A DNA stretch of 64,000 nt from contig NSJX01000045.1 of the NCBI GenBank assembly GCA_002286715.1, forward strand, positions 62,001 through 126,000, in the 5' to 3' direction. The translations under genes and the position numbers were made by a program. Under the pieces are notes generated by a model that was not told the origin of the DNA, made no database searches, and saw only the letters and a program-made list of their open reading frames with translations. Positions 45,863 to 56,796 of this stretch are shown in pieces. Source of the DNA: Dentipellis sp. KUC8613. Its lineage: Eukaryota > Basidiomycota > Agaricomycetes > Russulales > Hericiaceae. Numbering within the stretch: position 1 is the stretch's first letter; each line of letters begins with the position of its first letter.

Positions 45863-47492
45863 ATGCCTCCTCGCGCTTCAAAGTCAAAACCTTACTACAC
45901 CGATGCCGATCTGGCGGCACCGTCTATGACACTATCTTACCCTTATGCTGATCGTGAGAGCCGTGGTCGTGCTACGCCTGTAGGAGGCGAACCGATGTCG
46001 GTCTTCCCAATTCGCTATCCTGAGGTGTGACACTGATTTTCTCGAAGCGCGCCTATCAATCCTCCGGTGCAGCACCAGTACAATACCCCTGCGGATTATG
46101 CGCGGTCCACTGAAACGGCTAGACAATCTCAGTACGCAACGACGGGTGGTTCCAAAGATACGACATACCGCAATCATAACGCGCATGCTAGAGACGCTAC
46201 GAACCATACGACCACCACCACGACCGTGACGAACGCTACGGGCACTGCAAATTCTAATCATTATCAAGAGCGTCATGTTTCTCGCCAGGTGCGGGAAGCG
46301 CCTCTTCACCAACCTACTAGTACTCCCGTCTACGACGGCTCGGGACCCGCTGATGCCTCCGATCATGTTGCCGTGGCATCATATGAGCGCCAGTATGGCG
46401 TTTCTCGAACTCGCCATGGGGCACCTGGCACAGATGTATACACTTCGTCAACCCAGACGGCTGCTTCTTCGCGTCGTGGTTCGCGTGCATCCCATCAACC
46501 CGACTCCATTGCTCGGACTGACCCTCCACCGACCTCCTCTTCTCTCGGTCCTATCTCTTCGACAGTAGTCCAGATTCGTCCTGAGCTGAACTATGAATGG
46601 ACGTTCCCTTCTATGACTGCCGGGCAAGCCTCTTACCAACAGCATCCTAGCGATCTCGCGCCACCCGCAGACTACCCATCTTCAGGCACTCATACGCAAC
46701 CTCCGTCGCACACGCGTGCTATGGGGCCTCCACCTGTGCCGACTCAGCACCCAATTGTCGGGAGGCCTCGCTCCCACTCGGTCCAACAGGTGTCCAATTC
46801 AGCGGCGGGCCATCACGTTGCGTCGCCACCGAGGTCGAGGAGGATATCTCATGCTGTTCCGCCAACGACTGCAGATCTTCAGTCACATGCACGAACTCCG
46901 CCGTCATCCGACGCTACTCGCCGAATGCGCTCGAGCTCGACCGCACATGCCGGAGCCCATCTTGCGAGCCCGGCGTCTACGGGTCTTCAAGGCTCGTCTA
47001 CCTCGAAGACGCGCAAAGGAAAGGAACGGCTTGCGGAGCTTTACACCAGAGAGCCGCTGCAGTTCAAACTCCCAGCTGACAATTCTCGGCCTTCGTCTTT
47101 CATCGAGTCGGATGACGAGGGAAAGAATGGGGAACTGAAGAAGGGGTGGAGATATCTTGCTCGGGACAGTCGGAGCATCAGGAGTTCTGCAAAGAAGATG
47201 AAGCACTGTGTGGTGACTTCGACAGAGAGCACGGCATTGACGGATGCACAGATCATAGCAAAAGGTGAGACTTGAAAGATAAAATTCTTTGTGTGGAACG
47301 AACGTTGACTTTCTGATCCCAGGTGCCGATTTGCTTGCTAATCCATATGATATTCCTGTGGTGAAAAGACGCATCGAACGCCTTGAGAATAGAGCAAACC
47401 ATGCGCTATACAGATTTAACTCGTTGACGACAGCACATGACGCTGCACGGTGGCGCTTGAGCAGATGCAGGTGCGAAGCATCAGACATGTAA
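45863..47492 (+). CDS. Family A protein A6 (unknown function)
   Basis: 506 aa in three exons: 45863-45996, 46048-47264 and 47323-47492. It starts MPPRASKSKPYYTDADLAAP. Exon 2 carries APINPPVQHQYNTPADYARS, a Thr tract (NHTTTTTTVTNATGT), VQIRPELNYEWTFPSMTAGQ, RRISHAVPPTTADL and the core KTRKGKERLAELYTREPLQF. RPSSFIESDDEGKNGELKKG and SIRSSAKKMKHC follow. Exon 3 is a long charged helix (ADLLANPYDIPVVKRRIERL, ENRANHALYRFNSL). It is similar to A3 throughout and converges on B7, with about 100 bp between the stops. Confidence 0.75.
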
Positions 47493-47591
47493 GTGACAGA
47501 GTACACCATGTATTTATGTAGTGTCATGCGGAGCTATGAGACAAGTAATTCCGAAGTCTGATCGATATAAGCAGTTCTCATAAAACGTTGT

Positions 47592-48445
47592 TCAACCTCG
47601 CGAACGGCGAGGCAGTTCTTTCCGCTGGGCTCTCTCCTTCCAATACCATTCTTCCTTCAGTACAGAGTGATGATACTGCTTGCAGTATTCGAATTGACGA
47701 TTTAAGAATTGATGCCTCTCTAGACGTTGAAGAAGCGTTGGGTCGTTTGGACGTTCTTCGAGCAGTTTTCGAAGTGTTCCCTCGATCTCTGCGAATCATG
47801 TGTGAGGTACTAGCGTCCCTCATCATATTGACGCCAGTACAACGTACCAGCGGAGTCTCTATCGTCCTCCTCGTCATAGGCTCTCTGCTCGTCTAGAACT
47901 GCCTGCAAACCTTTCTGCGAAGATTGCGGATAAAAATACTCAAAAAGGTCCGTTGCCTGGGGTCCCACGTCCTCTGTCTTGATACGATCGGGTCTTGCCG
48001 CTGCGACAACGTTTTGAGGCGTCTTTACGGTCGCAGAGCCTGGTTGGCACCTTCGCGATGGTGGGACGACATCGTCTACTTTCGGTTCTTGCATTATGGA
48101 CTTGCAAATCTTGAACTGTGCAGACCGAGCGAGCGTCATAGGGTGATACTCGCAGTATGGATTATGAGGTTTCTGATCGACTGGAGCTTGTGTGGGTGTA
48201 GTCCATGCAACCGGAGGAAGGCCAGCATGGCTTTGGTAAGGCGATGAGACATGCATAGACGACATTCCATTATACAATTCGGGAGGGAGACTCCTGCGAG
48301 GGCTCCCAACAGCGTGTGTGTGGTCCGATGGGCGCGGATATGGAGATACCCTGGCGTGGCCAGCACGCGGCGAGGAGATCCGCAGCGACGACATGTCACG
48401 ATAAAGCCTGCTCGGTAGGTCTCCAGGAGTGTTCGGATATGCCAT
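47592..48445 (-). CDS. Family B protein B7 (unknown function)
   Basis: 264 aa with a 59-bp intron. It starts MAYPNTPGDLPSRLYRDMSS. Repeats: LYRDMSSLRISSPRAGHARV and LYNGMSSMHVSSPYQSHAGL. The site RIKTEDVGPQATDLFEYFYP leads to QSSQKGLQAVLDEQRAYDEE. Exon 2 reads LEERPNDPTLLQRLERHQFL and ends KERAQRKELPRRSRG. Its N-terminal half is closest to B8. Confidence 0.75.
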
Positions 48446-48552
48446 GCTCGACGGCCGTTGGGCTGCAGCAGACACAACTCAGAGTCAGAGGGCAGCTCCA
48501 TCATCCAGATTTAAACATGCTTACCTGAGAACGAGGTGGAAAAACGCGAATA

Positions 48553-48621
48553 CTTACCATGAGTCGACACGAACCTTTAAATCCGCCCTCTAGGGCTGCT
48601 CTCGCACCGTACAGAGAACAA
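48553..48621 (-). promoter_or_regulatory. B7 core promoter and leader
   Basis: On the minus strand: TTGTTCTCTGTACGGTGCGA, then GATTTAAAGG, then CTCATG followed by GTAAGTATTC. About 33 bp on, TCTCAG is followed at once by GTAAGCATG, a second donor-like site. Confidence 0.6.
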
Positions 48622-48959
48622 CACACAGACAAAGACAAGGCAAGCACCCAAGTAGGAAGTCGTAGGCGCCGGTTTTCCAAAATATGGATCTGATTTGGTG
48701 AACAGAGTTGGGTACCCGTAGAGAAAGGATTGGACAAGCGTGTTCGGCCATTGAAGTAACCCATGGACCCAGAACTTGAGGGTCCTCTCGTCGACGTCGT
48801 GCTGCGGTCTAACTTGTGCGCACAAACGCGACTTCTATAGAAGATCCAAGGGCGACAGCTCCAGAACAAGGCATGCCTGATCGGGCACTGCGAAGCACTG
48901 GAACAGCCGTGTTGGCATCGTTTTGAAGTTGGTGTCGGCAACTCGGTGCCCGGGAGATC

Positions 48960-49717
48960 TTGCTCGCGTTACATATGTTCAGCAGAGATCTATCCCCGCT
49001 GCGGGCCATTCTGCTACACCATCGCCAAGGATCGAGGAGGATATCTAGATCCGCCAGCAACTGCAGGTCTGCCTTAGTACAGCATGCAAGCTCTGCCATT
49101 ATCTGCTGCAACGCACCAGGTGGATTTGAGCTCGTCAGAATGCGCATGCGTAGGCCTCTCCTGCAGACCCGACAACCAGTGACCTCCAAGGCCCGTCTAC
49201 CTTGAAGACGCAGAAGCCACCTGCGGGAACCTCGAAGACGCGCAAAGGAAAGGAGCCGCTTGCAGAGCTTTGCGCCAGAGAGCCGCTGCAGTTCAAACGC
49301 CCAGCTGACAATTCTCGGCCTTCGTCTTTCATCAAGTCCGATGATGAGGGAAAGAATGGGGAACTGAAGAAGGGATGGAGATATCCTGCTCGAGACAGTC
49401 TGAGCATCAAAACGTCTGCAAAGAGGATGAAGCCTGCCGTTTGCACGGCAGAAAACGCAAAAATGACTGACACGGAGATCATAGCGAAAGGCAAGTTCTT
49501 CTCTTCTAGACGCAAGAAGTTCGGATGTTGATGGACTCCCTTCACAGGTGCCGAGATGCTTGCTGATCCATTCGAGATTCCGAACGTCAGAAAAATCATA
49601 AGCGATACGGAAAGCGGGGCCCGACGGGTGAGAGAGCAATATGACAGTTTGGCGCGTTGGTCTGTCGCGGCGCAGCAGCGTTTGGACAGATGTACTTGCC
49701 ATAGACTACAACGATGA
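48960..49717 (+). pseudogene. Family A remnant A7
   Basis: The first part (to about 49200) is decayed exon 2 sequence with stops. From 49202 the core is fully open: TSKTRKGKEPLAELCAREPL, QFKRPADNSRPSSFIKSDDE and SIKTSAKRMKPAVC. It then splices to an open last exon (GAEMLADPFEIPNVRKIISD, ARRVREQYDSLARW; stop 49715-49717). Exon 1 and the A promoter are missing. A shortened C-terminal product is conceivable but has no promoter in view. Confidence 0.72.
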
Positions 49718-49801
49718 GTACCGTATGTATTTAGCTTCGTCACACTCCATTACTGCTACAATGACAATGCCATGTTTCGTTGGCTGCCACAAATTCATGC
49801 C

Positions 49802-50685
49802 TTACACTCCTTGGTGATTACGGCGTCTACTTTCCCTTCGAGACCATTCGTACTCTGCTATACGACGAAGGAGTTGTTTCTGGTTCTGATGCACCTGCTT
49901 CAAGGTCCGTACTGCCTTGAGCTGCTTGAGATATGACGGGTTGTTCGGATGCTCCTCAAGCTGTCTCAGAAGTGTCTCCTCGCTCGCTGTGCAGATAAGT
50001 CAAATGACGTTCTACTTCGTGCAGGAATAGTAAACACACCTGCCAACCCCCTCTCACAGTCCTCGTCACGGGCATCATCTTCATCGAAAACCGCCTGCAA
50101 GCTTATTTGCGAAGACTGGGGATAGACTTGTTCGAGGAAATCCCAGTCTTCCGACTCCATGTTCTCCGTCTTGATGTGCCCGCGCATGTTTCCCTCAGTA
50201 GAACATTGTGGACTACTCTGGTAGGGAGACATCATAGGGCGTTCCTGACCATACTGCAGATGGCGGGTGTGTTCTGCATTCAGTCCTTCCGGAGCCACTT
50301 TGCAATCCCGGTCTTGTTGGGAAATCGGCACCGATGTGATAGCATAAGCCTGACTGTGGTTGTCGAGGCCCGGATACTTCGAGGTATGATGTGACCTGTC
50401 GAATTTCCGTTCGGCTAGAGTGTGCAAATGCGCAGTATGCGCGTCCGAAGACAGACTGGAGTGGCTCTGCCAGTGATAAGGCGAGGACACATGCATCGAC
50501 GACATTCCATTATACAGATCCGGAGGAAGGCTCCTACGAGGGCTCCCAACGGCGCGCGTGTTGTCCGATGGGTATGGGTAAGGAGATGCCCTGGCGTGGC
50601 TAGCACGCGGTGAGGCGATTCGCAACGACGACATGTCACGATAAAGGGCACTCGGCAAGCCTCCAGGGGTACTCGGGTATGCCAT
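49802..50685 (-). CDS. Family B protein B8 (unknown function)
   Basis: 276 aa with a 53-bp intron. It starts MAYPSTPGGLPSALYRDMSS. Repeats: LYRDMSSLRIASPRASHARA and LYNGMSSMHVSSPYHWQSHS. The site HIKTENMESEDWDFLEQVYP leads to QSSQISLQAVFDEDDARDED. Exon 2 reads LEEHPNNPSYLKQLKAVRTL and ends in the basic EWSRRESRRRNHQGV. It is the right-hand end of the array. Confidence 0.75.
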
Positions 50686-50800
50686 GGTGTGCGTGGCACC
50701 AGCCAGCCGTTGAGTTCCTGTAGTCGCGAACCAAGATCAGTGAACAGACATCTTCTAACTTCGCACGTAGTTACCTGAAAAAGAGGGTGAAAGATACGAT

Positions 50801-50870
50801 GTTTGCTATGAGTCAGGACAAGCCTTTAAACCTATCCTCCAGGACCGCTATCGCACCATATAGAGAACAA
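50801..50870 (-). promoter_or_regulatory. B8 core promoter and leader
   Basis: On the minus strand: TTGTTCTCTATATGGTGCGA, then GTTTAAAGG. The leader donor is lost here (CTCATAGCAAACATC in place of CATGGTAAGTATC). Confidence 0.55.
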
Positions 50871-51904
50871 TGCACAGACAAGCCAAGCCGAATTGAGTCC
50901 ATGGCAACGCACCGATAGGAGTTCTGTTTCTTTCTCGCAGGACAAGGCAAGCACCCGATTAGGTATTCGTAGACGCCGAGTCTTCAGAATGTGGATCTGG
51001 TTTGGTGAATTGAGTCGGATTCCTGCAAAGAAAGGAGTAGACGAGCGTGTTTGGCCATTGCAGTAGCCCATGGAGGATTTGTGGGTCCCCTCGTAGACGT
51101 GCGCTGCGGTCAAAATTGTGCACACAATGCGGCCTCTGTGAAATATCTAAGTGCAATAGCTCCAGAACAAGGCATGCCTCATTGGGCATTGCCGAAGTTC
51201 GATGAGGTGTTTAGGTTTCGTTTTGGCCTATCTGAAATATAAAGTGCAAACAATCAGGAAGAAAATGACGGCGCACCGCGCAGAGACCGTCGGCCATCGA
51301 AGAGAAGATCGAAGCCTATCGATTATAAGGGCGCTTGAGTGGGAGTTGAACATTTGCAGTAAACGCATCTCGCCATTGGACGCATAACAAGACGAGAGGC
51401 TCAGCCCTAAAACAACCATCATCAGTAACTCGACAAAAGAAAAGGAAACCCACCTCTCAACCAGATCCACAACCGAACCTCCCCAACCATAAACCGAAAA
51501 GCCACATATATAGCTACACAAACACTCCAGCCCAGGAACACCAGGACCGAGCAATTAACTGGCACAACGTAAGTACAAATAAGACATACTTAAAGCTACA
51601 CTGTCAGAGATACAAAGAACGGGGCGATGAGTAACGAGCGGAGCGCGGGCAGGCGGGGTGGGCAGGTGGATCTAGACTACATAAACGAAGCGTCTTTGGT
51701 AATGGGATATGAGAAGTGAGAGGATAGAGTAAGAGAGTGGAGAAGGGGGAGATGCTACAGTGATGGATGGTGGGATGCGTAAGAGTCTTCGGAGAACAGA
51801 GCCGTGAGACCTCGAGCGGGGTGCGCTAAACCAGAGCGTCCGTCGAGTGGATTCGTGAGGCGTGTATGGTAAGCGAATGGAAGGACATGAAAGAAGGCGA
51901 CGGA
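50871..51904. other. Intergenic region right of the array
   Basis: The part to about 51180 resembles the upstream sequence of B7 (shared GACAAGGCAAGCACCC near 48640 and 50941). The rest is A-rich or mixed sequence and the 3' flank of the LRR gene. No gene is seen. Confidence 0.4.
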
Positions 51905-53442
51905 TCAACCAACGAGGCAAGAGCCACAGGACTGGACCCCAGTGCCGCGCAGGTCGCAGGTCTGCAGCTTTCCAGCAGTGCAGAAGGCGCTCTGTTGGTC
52001 CGAAGTGAGAGACAGTGTCTCATTGTTCACGATCCTACATACCAAACTCGATTAGGACAGCGCAAAGAGAAAAGAGGGTGAAGAAGGCGTACAGGGACTG
52101 CAGTGGAGACTGGGCGATGTTCGACGGCAGCTGGTTGCCGATCTGCGCATTGCGCACGAGGGTGAGGGACGTGAGAGCGGGGAAGGTGCTCGGCAGGCCG
52201 CTCAGGCCGGTGGCTTCGATGTGCAAAGACGACAGCTTTGTCAAAGAAGAGAAAGAGGAGGGTAGCGGTCCACCTAGATATATGCGCGTCAGCTAGGCGA
52301 GACGAGAGCAAAAGTAGTGTACTGACCAGGGATCGCGTTGTTTCCGACGACCTGGAACGACTCCAGGTTCGTAAGGTTGCCAAACTCGTTCGGGATCGAC
52401 GCAGGGACGGCGGGGAAGGTCATTTGGCTGCATATATGCGTCATATTTAGCTCATATCATGAAGCTGCGTAAGGTGAGGGACTTACAGAGACGAGACTCG
52501 CCCAGTGCCGTCGCACTGCACGCCGCCCCAGGCGCAGAACTTCACATCCTTCACCCATCCGGCAGATTCAAAGCCGGACTGCCCAGCGGTATCCGCATCC
52601 TCCCACAGCGATCGCAGAGCACAGAACTGTGCCGCATCGACTGCAGTGGGGTATACGCTTGAAATGTTGGACGGCACCGCTGCGACAAGGGGAAGACACG
52701 TCGAGCACGGATACGTCGTAGGCGACGAAGGCGCATTGAGGGTGTACTCCGTGATACATTGCTGGGTATCGGCAGAGACAGCGGAGGATGTCGGGACAGA
52801 TTGGGGAGATGTGGAAGTGACCGTCTTCACGTCGGACTGCCCATGCGAGCTGAACTGCGGCTGCGATAGCACGCGAGCATCGAGCACGATGAGGTTGATG
52901 AGCACGTAGAGCAAGAACAGCAGCAGCACGATGGTGAGGAACCGCCTGCGCCATTTCTGGAGAGGGTGCTCGTGTTGCTGCCGACACGGGCACTCTTGGT
53001 TCCGCTTCTCGATGTGCAGCGGCGGCCACTGCTGCATGGGAATGTGTGGCTGCTGGATCGGGATTCCGAGTTCAGGCTCGCGGCGCAAGGAGCGCACGTC
53101 GAAGAACATGCGCGTGAAGCGGTCGCGGAAGCCGGCGGTGCGGGGAGTGCTGTTCGTGCTGGGTCCGCGCTGGCTCTCGAGATCGCGCGCCTTGGAGCGC
53201 GGTGACGAGCGGTACATCGTAGACGATCCGATGGAGAATGTGCTGGCGCTGTGCGAGTGAGGCGTCACGTTCTCGGGGAAGGCGTGCTCTGGCGAGTCGG
53301 GGGAGAAGCGCGACTTCTCGATGGCCTGCTCAGGGTCGAGCGGCACGACGGTGAGCGAGAGGTGCTCCTTGAAGCGAGACGGCGATGCCCAGGACGAGCG
53401 GGAGGTTGGCGACTGTAGATGGGGGTCTTTGGGGTGGTTCAT
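51905..53442 (-). CDS. Membrane-anchored leucine-rich-repeat protein
   Basis: A long Ser/Pro-rich N-terminal region, a basic stop (QKWRRR), then one membrane helix at residues 168-187 (FLTIVLLLFLLYVLINLIVL). A Ser/Thr-rich stalk and an LRR N-cap with the plant-like signature VKFCAWGGVQCDGTGRVSSL follow. Later exons give repeats such as FGNLTNLESFQVVGNNAIPG, SSLTKLSSLHIEATGLSG and LTSLTLVRNAQIGNQLPSNI. The end, CDLRGTGVQSCGSCLVG, is a Cys-containing C-cap. With no signal peptide and a basic cytosolic side, a type II orientation with the LRRs outside is inferred. The ligand is unknown. Confidence 0.75.
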
Positions 53443-53864
53443 AGATAAGTTTGTTCCTTGTCCGTTAAGTTAGCGGGAGGCTGTTGGAGAAATCGGAGGA
53501 TTCGGAGGAAGGGAGTACGGCGAGATGGGGGTAAAAAGAGAAGATATAATCGATGGCTCGCGGCCTGGTGCGGTGTGAAGAGGGTGAAGCCATACGGAGA
53601 ACAAAAGCAAGTCGGTAACCGAGCAAACGTCTCTTGCTCGAAACAACGATCCCATTTCCGACAAACAATGTCCGTCACGCACCGTCACACACGTCACAAG
53701 CTATTGTGACAATGTCACTCTCAATGTCACGCGTCACACCGGACATGTCGGCCTGACTTTGCTGGGACCCACTGAATGTTATGATCCAGGAAGCACGTCA
53801 ATGTTGGACCAAGCAACCTATGTGCCAGTATACGTCGTAAAAATGTGAGAATAGCCAGGCAGGA
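53443..53864. other. Intergenic region, LRR gene promoter side
   Basis: No gene is seen. Several GTCAC/GTCACG words cluster at about 53660-53740 (GTCACGCACCGTCACACACG and neighbours), a possible protein-binding cluster. Confidence 0.35.
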
Positions 53865-56509
53865 CTACTCCGCAGCCTCGCCAGTCGGCTTTCCCGCCTT
53901 TTTCTGTCGCCTACGCTTCTTCTTCGCAGGTTCGCTACCATTCTCTTCCACTTCGGCTGGCGCATCAACCCGCTCATCGTCCTCACGCGAGCGTTTCTTC
54001 TTTTCCTTCCTCTCCTTCTTCTCGTCGCCATTCTTTTGAGGTTTAGGTTGGCTTTCATCCATATCGACGTCGTCTTCATCAGCAACGCCGCCCTCTTTCT
54101 CCGCCTTCTCCTTCATCCGCTCCTTCTTACCCTTCCTCTTCTTCTGCTTCTTATCGCCATTTTCTGCAGGAGCAAACGCGTCCGCACCAACCTTCTGCAT
54201 CCGCGCACCGACCTTCTGCTTGAATTCCCGTAGCTTTTCGGGCCGCTTGTTGTCCCACCTGTCCTTCTCCTTCCGGTACGCCGCGAACTGCTTGATCCCC
54301 ATGTACTCGTTGAGATCCTTGTCTTCCGCCATGAGAATTTCTGCTGGCGTGAGCGAGTATGACGATGGTGCAACGCGCGTGTAATGGAACCGTGTAGGCA
54401 GATCGCCGACCTACAGATATCCAGGATGAGCATCAGTCTGTTTGACAAACGCATAAGCGAAGACACACCATGTCGTTAAATTCGAGCCCATAAAGCTCGT
54501 CCATGTACTTGTCCAGCACCCGCTTCCGCATCTCCTCCGTACCGTCCCACTCCTCCTCGTCCCACCCGCCGTCCTCCATCTCCGCATCCATCGCGTCCAC
54601 ATCGACGCCATCCAGATCGCCAAACTCCTTCGTCTTCGCCTTCTTCTTCTCTTTCTTCTTCTCCTTCTTCCTGTCTTTTTTGCTCGTGCTGGTAGACGCT
54701 TCGGGCGCGTCCTCATCCTCGCTTGGAGGCACGATGTCCGCGACGTCGATATCCTCGTCCCACATGGGCTTATCGTCGTCGGCCGCGGCATTTTCCTCCG
54801 CCTCTTTCAGAATCGCGGCCATCTGCCTGTCGTATGCGTCGGGATCCCAATCACCCTCGAGGTCCAGCTCCTCCAGAGCTACACACCAGCACCTGTCAGT
54901 TACACTCCTGACCGCCTTGAGACAGCGACTCACCTTTCCCCATGCCAAACCCGCCCTCCTTACTGACCTTCTTGAGCTGCTGCTCCATCTCACGCATTTT
55001 CAGGCCCTTCAGCCGCTTCACCTCTTCCCGACGAAGACGCTTCTCTTCCTCCTTACGCTCTTTACGCCGCTCTCTCGCCTCTTTTCTCCGCTCGGTGTGT
55101 TCTGCAGGTCGACGCACTGTTGGGACTGAACGAGGGAATGATGGAATGACAGGTGCGTCGCTAAAAGAGCGCGTTAGTTGGGCATTGGAGTGAAATAGAG
55201 AAAATCGCTTACGGCTCCTCGAAACGGAAGTTGTACGAGCTCTCAAAGCGATCCACTACGTCGTCGAACTCGTCCTCGTCCAGCAATTCCTCGTCGCCAG
55301 CCTCGTCCTCGTCCTCGGCCTCAGCCGCATCTTCATCCTTCTTCGACTTTTGGCCCACCGTGCCGCCTGTAATTTCATCGAATGTGGGTACCCGTTTTGA
55401 TGAGCGGTCGATCCAGCCGCGGTTGAGGATATAGCTAAGGACAGGGATCAGCGATATGCACGTAGGAAATAGATAGAGGCGGATGCACTCACTTGAGCAA
55501 GAACTCATGGTCACTATCTTTGACCCCATTCTCTCCAGCCGTCTCCTTCTCCTTCTCCTTTCCCTTCTTTTTCTTTTTCTTCTTCTCCTTCCCGGCCCCC
55601 TCCTCTTCCTTCACCTTCGTCTCCGCCCTCGCCGGCGCCGGCTCTACCTCAATCAGATCATCCAGCTTCCCAACCTCGCGCTCCAAATATCGCCTGTACT
55701 CCTCCTCCTCCCTCGCCACCTCGTCTTGCGTCTTCTCGCGCAGCGTGAACAAGCCGCCCTCGCCAGCATCCTCATCCTCCTCGTCAGCCTCCTTGACATT
55801 GCTGTGGAACGCGGAGATGGTCTCCGCGCGCAGGCGCGCCTGTTCCTCGGTGTAGGTCGGCTCGGCGGGCTCGGGGGATGCGGAGCGCGATTCTGAGTCG
55901 AGGACGGCGGCGAGGCGGTGTGCGGGGAGTGTCAGTGGTTTGGAGCTCTGCGTGTATTCTATCAGTACTCCGCAGCCCTTCTTCTCTTAAAAAGAATAAT
56001 TACAGACCTTCTCTTTCTCCTTTGTCTGCCGCACTGGCGCAGCCTTCCCGGTTTTCTCGTGCTCCTCTGTAACCACGAGTGGACGTTAGTATGCGCGTCG
56101 GACAGGCGGAGATGTATAACATACCCTTGAACACCTCCTTCCCAGCTTCGTAGATCTCAGGATCCTTCCGCTTGATCCGCGCCAGTGTGCGCAATATCGC
56201 AGCGTCCATGGCAGGCGTGAGCTCCTCGCCCTCATCGTCCTCCGTCTCGTCCGACTCCGAGTCGGTCTCCTCCTCATCGTCAATTTCCGAGTCTACATCC
56301 GAGCCGTACTTCTCCTTCACTACACACCCATCCCCAATTCATCAATACACGCGTAGATATATATGGGAGAATGGGAACGCACGTTTCGCGAGCTCCTCGC
56401 GCTCCTTGCGGTACTCGTACGCCTTGGCGAAGTGCTCGTTGACGGTGAGCTGGTGGATATCTTCTTCGTCTCCTGAAGAATCCGAGTCGGAAAGAATCTC
56501 GCTCTTCAT
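53865..56509 (-). CDS. KRI1: KRI1-like ribosome biogenesis protein
   Basis: Kri1 works in the nucleolus on 40S subunit synthesis with the snoRNA-binding factor Krr1. The protein is highly charged: MKSEILSDSDSSGDEEDIHQ at the start and ILRTLARIKRKDPEIYEAGK, typical of the family. RSVPTVRRPAEHTERRKEAR, a long KER-rich coiled coil and GFGMGK follow, then LEELDLEGDWDPDAYDRQM, LDKYMDELYGLEFNDM and EDKDLNEYMGIKQFAAYRKE near the C-terminus. About six small introns split it (for example near 56330-56385). The basic C-terminal tail ends KAGKPTGEAAE. The start at 56509 is the first ATG in frame; an upstream exon cannot be excluded. Confidence 0.88.
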
Positions 56510-56796
56510 TTTGGGGGGTCTGAAGCTCGACTTCGCGGCTACTGTGGTGGTGGTTGGTAGGAAATTTCGAGCAGGATGGTATCCCTAGTTTGAGGTTAGG
56601 AGTATGCACACGTGATTAGGACGCGCTCTGCGCGAGCGGGGTCGAGGCAGCTCGGAAATCTTGCGCTCACAAGACCTGGTCGAAAGCTTGGATGATAGGA
56701 TGATGATTATTGCGATCCGACCAGGAAGTACTCTCCAGATAGTGTATGTAGCATATTAGTGTATAATAAACTGACGGAGCGGTCCTCGAACTCGAG

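Noticed and set aside
26480..50870. The paired A/B genes as a homeodomain (MAT-A/HD) mating-type locus
   Set aside because: Paired divergent families are the hallmark of HD loci, but no A or B protein shows a WFxNxR helix or any homeodomain. The pairs are mostly convergent, and the usual neighbours (MIP, beta-fg) are not in view.
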